Source: a virus
Length of the DNA: 53,541 nucleotides
Reading direction: 5' to 3' (one strand)
IMG/VR virus record: IMGVR_UViG_3300008120_006071
Location: 1 to 53,541 of that record
A program made the translations under genes and the position numbers. Of this stretch, positions 8,118-16,000 are shown in pieces. Under the pieces are notes generated by a model, which saw only the letters and a list, made by a program, of their open reading frames with translations, was not told the DNA's origin and ran no database searches. The stretch's first letter is position 1; each line of letters starts with the position of its first letter.

Positions 8118-8901
8118 CTTCTATTATATTACAAAAGGTTTTTATATGATAGTGAAATGGATATAATTGAGGTAAAGTGTTTACTCTTATAGAATCGCTA
8201 TTTACTTCATACACTAATTCTTTAGTCCAATCTTCAGACTGTAAATCATTTATGAATTGTTTCATGTGAACCATGCTAAAAGAATCAAATTGTGGTAAAG
8301 TAGTATTCTCTACTCCATAAATATGACAAGCTATAGCATATACCCAATCAGTTGTAGCTTTTTCGTTGATGTTGCATTTTAATATGGGCTTTATACTTTC
8401 CCAATTTTCAAAACAATATTTAACCGTTTTAAAAAAGTTTTCAGCAAACTCTCCTTTTTTAAAATACGTTACTGCATTATATACGTTTGGAAGATTGTTG
8501 TTTGTTATGAAACTTCTATAAAATAAGTTATCACTTATTTCTCCCTTAAAGTTTCGTATAGCCGAAGATATAACAACTTCATTCAACTGTAGCGTATCCC
8601 ACCAATAATCTATATTAACTGGTATATACATATCTGCTTCTAATTTAATTGTGTGATCATACGGGCTGGCTTCATATACTTGCCAATCATTGCACAATTT
8701 CCAAGAAGAATTTGGTTCTAAATCTCCGTAAGGTAAGGCTATCACATAATCAAAATACTTACTATGCTCTATATCATCAGTTATAAGTGCGATACTTGCA
8801 TTAGGCATTGCCTTTTTTATACTTAGGGCAAGCATTTCTGCACATTTAACATAATTAGTTGTTTCAGTATTTTGCGCTAAAACAACATAACCTTTACTCA
8901 T
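8104..8901 (-). CDS. glycosyltransferase-like protein, 265 aa
   Basis: The protein opens GYVVLAQNTETTNYVKCAEML and continues ASIALITDD, a Rossmann-type nucleotide-binding start. It then shows DHTIKLEADMYIP, with EAD in the place of the DxD metal motif, and AVTYFKKGEFAENFF. This is the plan of the gene at 8894-9655 (FNNDETDYVKMA, TLITDAE, LVLDVDYV, ATVLFFKKTN), so the two are paralogues. The frame is open to 8931, but ATG at 8901 has a good GGAGA upstream and overlaps the previous stop by 8 bases, so it is preferred. Conserved downstream motifs include TTDWVYAIACHIYG. The protein is probably a cytoplasmic enzyme of a sugar-transfer cassette; the substrate is unknown. Confidence 0.65.
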   Translation of the reverse strand: MSKGYVVLAQNTETTNYVKCAEMLALSIKKAMPNASIALITDDIEHSKYFDYVIALPYGDLEPNSSWKLCNDWQVYEASPYDHTIKLEADMYIPVNIDYWWDTLQLNEVVISSAIRNFKGEISDNLFYRSFITNNNLPNVYNAVTYFKKGEFAENFFKTVKYCFENWESIKPILKCNINEKATTDWVYAIACHIYGVENTTLPQFDSFSMVHMKQFINDLQSEDWTKELVYEVNSDSIRVNTLPQLYPFHYHIKTFCNIIEDELT

Positions 8902-9655
8902 TGAACATCTCCATAAAGTTATTTTTATCAAGCATATGAAAGTCTGTGTTCTTAACTATAATATATTTTGTTTTTTCTTCACGCAAAATGATTTTGTATT
9001 CTGTTTCAGAAAGCTTTTCAACAAACGTATTCTCTCCTATATGTAATAGATTCCAAGGAATGTAGTTTGAAGTTTGTTCTATATGACCATTTACAATTCT
9101 ATTGGCAATGGCAAACGCATGATCATTTCTAAATGTATCAGACCACATACCATGTAAATCAACATAATGTTGATAATTTTTTTGAACCATTTCTACACAA
9201 TCAAAAAGATATTCTACTCTGTTTGTTTTTTTAAAAAACAAAACTGTAGCCCATAGTGTGTTAAAACTTGATTCTCCTAATTTTTCTTGTTCAAAGTCAG
9301 GATACATTAGAAAACTGCTAGAGTTGTGGATGCAAAAATCATCATAAAAATCAAAAACAGTGAGTAGACGGTTTGAGTTTATGACATAATCAACATCTAA
9401 TACAAGTGTTTCATCATAAGGAGAAAGATGATACGCATTATATCTTCCCTTATTATTCCAAACTTTTTGTCTTTTTTTATTGGAACTATCTTTATCCAAA
9501 TAAATTACATTATCAAAATCAAAAGTAGTTTCTGCATCTGTTATTAGAGTGCATGGTAAATTCAAGTAGTCATTAACTTTTTTAGCAGTAATGCTTGCCA
9601 TTTTAACATAGTCTGTTTCATCGTTATTAAAGGCAAATAATAACACACCTTTCAT
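8894..9655 (-). CDS. glycosyltransferase-like protein, 253 aa
   Basis: Nucleotide-sugar-binding type start (GVLLFAFNNDETDYVKMAS), then PCTLITDAETTFDFDNVIYL, then LVLDVDYVINSN, with DVD as a classic DxD metal motif at about residue 88. ATVLFFKKTN and DTFRNDHAFAIANRI follow, the latter being a typical conserved late segment of phage and host GT-A enzymes of this kind. It is clearly related to the gene at 8104-8901. Its start overlaps the upstream stop as ATGA at 9655-9652, and its stop overlaps the next start. It is best read as a member of the glycosyltransferase run beside the tail-fibre genes. Confidence 0.7.
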   Translation of the reverse strand: MKGVLLFAFNNDETDYVKMASITAKKVNDYLNLPCTLITDAETTFDFDNVIYLDKDSSNKKRQKVWNNKGRYNAYHLSPYDETLVLDVDYVINSNRLLTVFDFYDDFCIHNSSSFLMYPDFEQEKLGESSFNTLWATVLFFKKTNRVEYLFDCVEMVQKNYQHYVDLHGMWSDTFRNDHAFAIANRIVNGHIEQTSNYIPWNLLHIGENTFVEKLSETEYKIILREEKTKYIIVKNTDFHMLDKNNFMEMFNE

Positions 9656-9957
9656 CGTTTCTTTCTTAATTCAACCCATTCTTCATGCCACTCAGTCATA
9701 ACATCGTGATATGTAGCATGAGCTTTTATGCTTAACAATTCTTTATCCACTTTAATTGGATTTTCATGTAAATCCAATATTACAGTTTCGTTGAGTGTTA
9801 CAGTAGAAAGAAAACTTAAGAAATCAGGTGTAGCTTTCCAAAGCCCGCCTTGATCTGCAAAAATTAATTTACTTTGGTATTTTTCTTTGAGATAATGTTT
9901 AGCCAAATTATGATCAAATTTGGCTTTCGCTTCACTTACAAGACCGTTTATATTCAT
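9652..9957 (-). CDS. hypothetical protein, 101 aa, next to the tail-fibre genes
   Basis: A 101-codon frame. The protein starts MNINGLVSEAKAKFDHNLAK (helical, charged), continues LIFADQGGLWKATPDFLSFL and TVILDLHENPIKV, and ends in a Glu/Trp/Lys-rich tail (EWHEEWVELRKKR). No family is recognised. Its start codon and first seven codons lie inside one arm of a strong inverted repeat (9940-9985), with a late promoter box in the loop. There is no Shine-Dalgarno, and the box ends 5 bases before ATG, so its mRNA may be leaderless. It is translationally coupled to the glycosyltransferase that follows it. Confidence 0.65.
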   Translation of the reverse strand: MNINGLVSEAKAKFDHNLAKHYLKEKYQSKLIFADQGGLWKATPDFLSFLSTVTLNETVILDLHENPIKVDKELLSIKAHATYHDVMTEWHEEWVELRKKR

Positions 9958-9985
9958 AAAAATATTTAGAATATAAAACGGTCTT
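9940..9985. repeat. inverted repeat enclosing a late promoter and a start codon
   Basis: The left arm is AAGACCGTTTATATTC at 9940-9955. The right arm, 9969-9985, is its reverse complement with one extra base. The 13-base spacer holds the late box of the 101-aa gene, and the ATG of that gene (9957-9955) sits at the edge of the arm. On the minus strand the structure is preceded by a T-run rather than followed by one, so it is not a standard terminator for the tail-fibre transcripts. In a read-through RNA the start codon would be partly paired; in an RNA started at the internal late promoter the upstream arm would be missing. Confidence 0.8.
9962..9970 (-). promoter_or_regulatory. T4-type late promoter box
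   Basis: The minus strand reads TCTAAATAT, with the octamer ending 5 bases (TTTTT) before the ATG of the 101-aa gene. It lies in the loop of the inverted repeat. Confidence 0.5.
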
Positions 9986-9993
9986 AAAAAATT

Positions 9994-10992
9994 TTAACTT
10001 CCTGTTACGCTGCTTGATATGTTGAAGGCTCCCCAAGTTGGAGAAAGATATGAACTACTAGGACTGCGCACTACACAGGTAGTTGTTGAATTTGGACCTG
10101 ATCTGCCAAGATTAGTATTACCACCGTCGGGCATTGAATCCCAAATAGTCGTAATAGTTATAATACTTCCGGCGTCACCGTTTGTACCTTGAGTGCCATT
10201 AGTTTTTACTCGTACTTCTATAAAACTAGAAAGATACCCAGATGGACCAACTGTTGCAGTCATTTTGAATATAGTTTGATCAGTACTTAATAGTCCATAA
10301 TATCCTGTGTTAGTAGATAATGTTGTTGCACTACCAGTTCCTCCGGTTCTAGTGACTCCATTAAATACTGTACCTGCAATTGTTTGCGTACCACTGTTAA
10401 CCGCACTTAATGTAATTGTACCGGCAGCTGAACAAAGAGTATTCCATAAGTTATTCATATTTGTACCAGAAGGATGTGAAAAACTTAGTGCGATTTGACC
10501 GCCAGCATTAAAAAAATACCTTGCTTTGTCACCTGATTCAAATGTTACTGTATGCGTAAAAGTTAATTTATTATTCCATGAAGTAGTATATGGTCTAGTG
10601 TCAGTTGATGTGGATCCTTGTGCTGCTGCATTATTTCTATTTGTAAAGATAGTATTTAAATTATTTGCAAATATTGAAGTCGCAGGTACAGAAGCGGTCA
10701 TGTATGCGCTAATTAATTGTCCATCTGCAGTCGTTGAGATTGGAGTTACAGTGCTACCTTGATGAGATGCTGTGTTTTGAATATTATTAATTAACAAATT
10801 CCACTGTTCATTTGTAACTTTAAAAGTAGAATTATTACCTTGAACCTGTGGTACTGTAGTTTGGCCTAATCCCGATCTACCGTTTCCTATTCCAATTACT
10901 GCATTAAGTGTATTTGCTACGGAAGTGAGACTAGCACCTACATATCCATTGTAGTCTGATGCTTGAATTGATCCATACTGTTGATAGGTCAT
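9994..10992 (-). CDS. virion surface / tail-fibre-like structural protein, 332 aa
   Basis: The N-terminus (YGSIQASDYNGYVGASLTSVANTLNAVIGIGNGRSGLGQ) and VTNEQWNLLINNIQNTASHQG resemble fibre and neck-whisker-like proteins of marine T4-like phages, as far as memory allows. The rest is Ser/Thr/Gly/Asn-rich and beta in character, with TNGTQGTNGDAGSIITITTIW and a TWGAFNISSS end. There is no coiled coil or signal peptide. It lies 10 bases downstream of the next structural gene and is probably transcribed with it. A weak AGGAA precedes the ATG. An appendage role is inferred from composition and position, not from a recognised domain. Confidence 0.6.
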   Translation of the reverse strand: MTYQQYGSIQASDYNGYVGASLTSVANTLNAVIGIGNGRSGLGQTTVPQVQGNNSTFKVTNEQWNLLINNIQNTASHQGSTVTPISTTADGQLISAYMTASVPATSIFANNLNTIFTNRNNAAAQGSTSTDTRPYTTSWNNKLTFTHTVTFESGDKARYFFNAGGQIALSFSHPSGTNMNNLWNTLCSAAGTITLSAVNSGTQTIAGTVFNGVTRTGGTGSATTLSTNTGYYGLLSTDQTIFKMTATVGPSGYLSSFIEVRVKTNGTQGTNGDAGSIITITTIWDSMPDGGNTNLGRSGPNSTTTCVVRSPSSSYLSPTWGAFNISSSVTGS

Positions 10993-11002
10993 ATTAAATT
11001 CC

Positions 11003-12196
11003 TTACTTAATTACAACGACTGCTGTAACTTCACCGATGCCATCTGTTGTTTTTGTCGTAAGGCTTCTTCCTATAACATTAAATGAATCTGCTTCTCCGT
11101 CTTTTGCTGCTCTTGCATAACCTTTTCCAGCACTAACTAGGCGGTCACCTTTTTTAACTTTACCCTTAACCTTAACTGGAACTCTACCGCTAATTGCAAC
11201 TGCAGGGTGTGTGTTATCATCTCCCGCAGCACTGTTCATCATGTATGCTGCACTTGTACTAATTACACCAAAAACGTTATTACTTAATTCATCTACTACT
11301 GCTGTAATTTCAGCGACACCGCCCAATTCAACTACAGTTCCAGCATCATATGGCTGATCTGCTTCAAAACGTTCTGCTAAGTCAGCGTATGTAGCTTGTA
11401 ATCTAGAACTAGGACTGAGTTGCCAAATACCAGTAATATTACCACCGCCCGCAAGTTCAGTTGTTGTCACTTTATTTGGAGCAATATTGCCTGTAAATTG
11501 AGCTACTGCGTTCGCTCCAGTCAAATAATCAGACACGTTTGCATTGGTATATGTACCTGCTGGGTTGAATGGTATACCATTTGCATACATGTATCTGTCG
11601 CATTTTATACCAAAAGAATTAGATGTCCAAGCCAAGTCGCCATTTTGCATTGTCCAGTTACCCTGCGCTGACCATGCACCTTGTATTGTTCCTACTACTG
11701 TAGTACCACCTGTACTGATAGATGTTGTGGTCGCTGATCCTAATGTTGCTACAACAAGATTCGCATTAGCAGCAAACAAGTTGCCTGTGACATTTGCTGT
11801 TGTTACAGTTATAGAATTTCCTATAATTGCATTATTGGATGTAATGCTGTTGGCGATAAGAGTACCAGTAGCATTAACATTTGCTAGGGTAGCATTTCCT
11901 GCAGCGGTTGTCGATGTTAATGTAATCCAGTTGCTTGCTACAAGCGTTCCGTCAGCCGGACAAACACAAAGTGTATTTGTATTTGTGTTATACCATAGTT
12001 GGCCTCGCAACGGATTAGGAGGAGGAGAACTTGCAGCATAACTTTCTAGTTGTCTAACAAAGTTAGTATCTAAAATTTGTCCATAATTGGACTTATTTCG
12101 ACCAGGAAGTCCTAGTGATGTACTTTGTGTATTGATGGTACCGTCTTGAATTGTCGTTAATACTGTACCGTCGCTTCGTATAATTGTATATGCCAT
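11003..12196 (-). CDS. tail-fibre-like structural protein, 397 aa
   Basis: The N-terminal ~80 residues carry a conserved phage-structural look: SLGLPGRNKSNYGQ, QLESYAASSPPPNPLRGQLWY, and NTNTNTLCV. The middle is a Thr/Ala/Asn-rich repeat region (NANVTGNLF type) of the kind that forms trimeric fibres. The C-terminal ~130 residues hold a compact domain starting TYADLAERFEADQPYDAGTV and running through VFGVISTSAAYMMNS, AISGRVPVKVKGKVKKGDRL and GYARAA. This is a domain common at the ends of marine phage structural proteins and similar to self-cleaving chaperone-like ends. A late box (GATAAATAC) lies 30 bases upstream, and TGGAGT gives a Shine-Dalgarno. A tail-fibre or whisker role is likely. Confidence 0.65.
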   Translation of the reverse strand: MAYTIIRSDGTVLTTIQDGTINTQSTSLGLPGRNKSNYGQILDTNFVRQLESYAASSPPPNPLRGQLWYNTNTNTLCVCPADGTLVASNWITLTSTTAAGNATLANVNATGTLIANSITSNNAIIGNSITVTTANVTGNLFAANANLVVATLGSATTTSISTGGTTVVGTIQGAWSAQGNWTMQNGDLAWTSNSFGIKCDRYMYANGIPFNPAGTYTNANVSDYLTGANAVAQFTGNIAPNKVTTTELAGGGNITGIWQLSPSSRLQATYADLAERFEADQPYDAGTVVELGGVAEITAVVDELSNNVFGVISTSAAYMMNSAAGDDNTHPAVAISGRVPVKVKGKVKKGDRLVSAGKGYARAAKDGEADSFNVIGRSLTTKTTDGIGEVTAVVVIK

Positions 12197-12225
12197 GTGT
12201 TTTTTACTCCATTTTTTAAACTTTA

Positions 12226-12234
12226 GTATTTATC
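12226..12234 (-). promoter_or_regulatory. T4-type late promoter box
   Basis: The minus strand reads GATAAATAC, 30 bases before the ATG of the 397-aa fibre-like gene. It is placed directly after the stop codon of the preceding gene, and a GGAG Shine-Dalgarno lies between box and ATG. Confidence 0.65.
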
Positions 12235-12855
12235 TTATATGGTAACAAGGTTTGTTAAACTTTGAATACGCACTGTGTAATCTATTTGAATCTGTCTATT
12301 AAGGCTTTTTTGAACCGGGTGAAAAATAACGTGAGTCAAAAGTCTTGTTTGATCATTTCCTGCGGTATCTGTACCATAGTCAGCTAGTAGTCCTATCTCA
12401 TCAAAAGTGTAAGTAGATTCTAGTTGTGTGCTATTGTCAAATGCTGATTGTCCTGCAGGTTCGCCGTAATCTAGTAAGCATTGCACTACGATATCACTGT
12501 AAACTTTCCCGATTATATGTGATACTACCATCTTATTTCTGGCAGGATCCGTATTTAAAACGCTAGTATCGTCAACAATTTTTTCATATGTTTGATTGTA
12601 CAATGCAGCATTTTGTCCTGTAGTGTTTGGTGGCAGATACGTGATAATACCCGTACTGTCAATACTTGCCCCACCGTTACCAAAGGCCATTTTATAAATT
12701 CCACCGTATCCCCTGCTACTTAATGTGTCAGCAATGGATTCGGACATATTTTCGTAGTGAATCGCATTTTTCTTGTCTACAAAAACTTCTCCTGTTACAG
12801 GGTCAGAAATTTTGACAAATCCTTCTATTTTCAATTGATAATTTATTGTAGACAT
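12235..12855 (-). CDS. probable baseplate/tail structural protein, 206 aa
   Basis: Its N-terminus (LKIEGFVKISDPVTGEVFVDKKNAIHYENMSE) parallels the end of the 48-residue protein encoded immediately upstream (SAIKIFDPKTEEVLVQKRGDD), so the two are related. The middle has YKMAFGNGGASID and YLPPNTTGQNA; the end is rich in beta-type sequence (QIQIDYTVRIQSL). Proteins of this kind occur in the baseplate/fibre region of T4-like marine phages, without an assigned function that can be recalled. The start overlaps the upstream stop (TAATG), so translation is coupled. It lies between the giant baseplate-locus gene and the fibre-like genes. Confidence 0.6.
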   Translation of the reverse strand: MSTINYQLKIEGFVKISDPVTGEVFVDKKNAIHYENMSESIADTLSSRGYGGIYKMAFGNGGASIDSTGIITYLPPNTTGQNAALYNQTYEKIVDDTSVLNTDPARNKMVVSHIIGKVYSDIVVQCLLDYGEPAGQSAFDNSTQLESTYTFDEIGLLADYGTDTAGNDQTRLLTHVIFHPVQKSLNRQIQIDYTVRIQSLTNLVTI

Positions 12856-13001
12856 TAATCATCGCCTCTTTTTTGTACTAATACTTCTTCAGTTTTAGGG
12901 TCAAAAATTTTAATTGCAGAACTAAAGATGAACCCTGCGTGTTCATCCGGTTTTTGTTCTGATTTTTGTTTAACTTCAGTATTTTGGTCTTTTTCAGTCA
13001 T
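12855..13001 (-). CDS. small protein related to the next gene's N-terminus, 48 aa
   Basis: A 48-codon frame from ATG at 13001 to TAA at 12855. The first 20 residues are charged and Gln/Lys/Glu-rich (MTEKDQNTEVKQKSEQKPDE). The remainder (HAGFIFSSAIKIFDPKTEEVLV) matches the pattern IEGFVKISDPVTGEVFVDK of the gene that follows, so it looks like a free-standing copy of that short motif. A late box, GATAAATAC, ends 5-6 bases before its ATG and there is no Shine-Dalgarno, so the message is probably leaderless. Its stop overlaps the next start by one base. Confidence 0.7.
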   Translation of the reverse strand: MTEKDQNTEVKQKSEQKPDEHAGFIFSSAIKIFDPKTEEVLVQKRGDD

Positions 13002-13006
13002 AATAT

Positions 13007-13015
13007 GTATTTATC
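13007..13015 (-). promoter_or_regulatory. T4-type late promoter box
   Basis: The minus strand reads GATAAATAC followed by ATATT and ATG. It is the same nonamer as at 12226-12234 and 52555-52563, and its spacing to the ATG predicts a leaderless transcript. Confidence 0.6.
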
Positions 13016-13023
13016 TTCCAATT

Positions 13024-16000
13024 TTAGTCGCTTTTTAAGAAATTAGCAGGTATAGAATTACTTATTTGCAGTGGATCCCCGCTAGCAGAATAATCATCAG
13101 AATTCCAAACTTTATCATAATAGAATGAATCTAATATGTCTTTCGTAGACAGACTTAAGACATTAGAATATATTTCATGAACCGGAAGAACTGCTGTTCC
13201 TTCAGCACCTCTGACTATGTTAGTAATAGTATTTTCCTCAAGATTAATACCCCTAAATGTGATTTTTTCCCCATTAATTATAACTGTGTCCCCGAATCTT
13301 AGAGTGAACTCAAGTTCATCCCCATCTTCTACTCCAGCTGTAAAAATGACTTCGGTGGTAGAATTTACTGTATTTAAATAATAAGCAGTTTTTGCCAACT
13401 CTACGTCAGTTGTAACATTATATACAGTGAGTAAAACAATGTCTATTATGTTATAATTTAAAAAACAATAAAGTTTTTTAGTTGTGTTATTGTAGGAAGC
13501 TCTAATTATTTCATAAGTTATATCAACCAGTTTTGATACATCATTTACTGATATCGAAATATCAGTAGGATATAAAGGCTCTAATAACCACGTTCTGTTT
13601 TGAATATTACTATTAGCTATAGTCATCTCACCCTTTCTATTTACTGATAACGAATACCAAAGTTCGTTAGGAGTTGGTGAGGGCATGTAACTTGTCACAA
13701 TTATAGTATTACCTAAACTGATTGGGGACATTATACTTAATCTATTATTTGGTTGATTGATCCTTAAATTATCAGGGGTCACTCTTGTTCCGTTGATATG
13801 AACAAACAACCTATTTACATCTACTACATCAAACGTTGGTTGAGTTAATTGTATAGTGTCACTATATTTCCAAATATAACCACCTGATCCTTCACCATTA
13901 ATGTAGTAGCTACCGTATGTATTACCCACTACAGGTATTGATAAATTAACATCTAAGTATAATTCATAACGATAATAAGTTACGGCGTTCTCAACATATG
14001 TTGGTAATACCCTAACGTAAAATATATTATTGTTTATTTCGGGAATATTTTGAGCACCGTCTATTAGAACTTGATCCTGATTTATTAAAACAGCATTAAT
14101 TGCGGTAGTAACTACCACCGGAGTAGCAGGAGTATTTACATAATATATTGGTGTAACTCTAATAGTGGTAGACGTTTGTGTTACAAAAGATTGATTCTGT
14201 GTGTCATTAAATGATGTAACACTAACTATATTAGTTGCTGATAGAGATGCTAATACAGTTAAAGTCGTGCCTACAATTGTATAGTCGGTTGTATTTCTAG
14301 CCCTTATTCCATTTACTTCTACTACCGCATTAGACGGGTTAACCCCACTCATTGAATTAGTCAATGTAAATGTTTTAGGACCGCTTGTATATTGGAATAC
14401 TTGAGTTTCCGGCATACAATACTGATACTGATTAGTTGTCGTTGGTCCAAATATTGCGAAACTTATATAGTTTGTAGCTGGATTCAATACTGTAGTGAAT
14501 ACAATTTTAATAGAATTAGAAACATTTGGTTCAAGCTTATAATTCGTATTTTCTACTTGTTTGACTCCATTTAGATATACTACAGGATACTGATAAAAAA
14601 GTTCTCTGTAGGGGTAATTCGTATCTATATAACTTATATTTTTTTCTGTATCTAATTTTATAGGAGTAGTATCTGATGTTCCCTTAACTTGTTGATTGCC
14701 ACCACCAATGTCATAACATTCAACATAAATGTTTTCAGTTGAATTTAACTGTGATGTAAGTGTAACTGTCTTGTTTACCCAATCAATAGATTGAATTCTA
14801 GTTAGGCTTGTTACTGTGGGCACCTCACTAACACTATAAATCCTAGTTGCACGTGTATTTGAATTTGATACTATATAGACAGCAATTTGTGTTACATAAG
14901 GAGATAAACCAGCAAATGAAAACTCTGTAGCATTACCTGTGTCTATTGTAACTCCCACTATATTAAATCCAAAATTTTCATATACCGTTGGATCCCAAAG
15001 TGAGCCGGGTGTTGTTTTTACTACCATTTGCAAATTATCTGTTATCACTGCTGGAATCATTTCTTCAGGACCGTAACCTGATAGGAAAGTTTCACCTTGT
15101 ACTACGTATTCTGGATCCCCTGTAACTAAAAACGAGATATTTTCCCAGTCGATTACATTCCTACTTCTTAGTATTGTTGAATTTTCACCAACTACAATTA
15201 GATAAGTTCCATCAAATGTAATTTCATTTAAATTATTAGTCGATATTGCTGCAGTCTGATTCCAAACTTCTCCGTCTCCGCTGTAAAGGACTAATCCATT
15301 ATCACCAATTATTATATAAGTATCTAACGCAAAAATACCGTGATTGATTTTATTTGTAATTGCTGGCCCTAAAATAGTTGCAATATTCCAGTTACTAGCA
15401 TTAACTGACCAATAGATTTTTGCTGAATCTCCTGCTGCGACAATTTTTGAATTAGAGCTGAATACTGTGTTGAATACGGCGTCAATAGTTTGATTTGTGT
15501 TAGACCATGTGGTTCCGTCATAACTTAGTAATATTCTTGATTGTTCTGCGAAAACAGGTGATGGACTATTTGCACCATCAATGATAGATGTTCCGCTTCC
15601 TACAGCAACATATCCTTCAAATATTATGCTTGATCCTGCAACGTATGTAACTGCTCTAAGTGTATTAGGTAATTGACTTTGGAAGCTGTATCCTACACCC
15701 CAACTTGTAGCATTGAGACTAGTTAAAACATTGTTACCCACAGCTACATAGTTATTATTATAATACACGATCCCATTTAATTCGTCGTTAGGGGTTTCAA
15801 CTGATAAAGTGTCGAAATCTGTTACATCAAATGGTGCATCATCAAACACGGTGTATGATCCAGCACTTACCCAACTAAATCCGTCGTAACTTATTAATAA
15901 TGGTGCGCTACTATTTTGAGCAGTTATTACAAAAAACGAACCTGAATAAATTAAGCTTGTTACGTTGATAGGTACATCGCTTATTTTTTTAAATGACCAG

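Noticed and set aside
8902-8931. Earlier start for the 265-aa glycosyltransferase
   Set aside because: It would overlap the upstream gene by 38 bases without a ribosome site, while ATG at 8901 has GGAGA at good spacing.
9940-9985. Rho-independent terminator for the fibre genes
   Set aside because: On the minus strand the hairpin is preceded, not followed, by the T-run, and it covers the start of the next gene.
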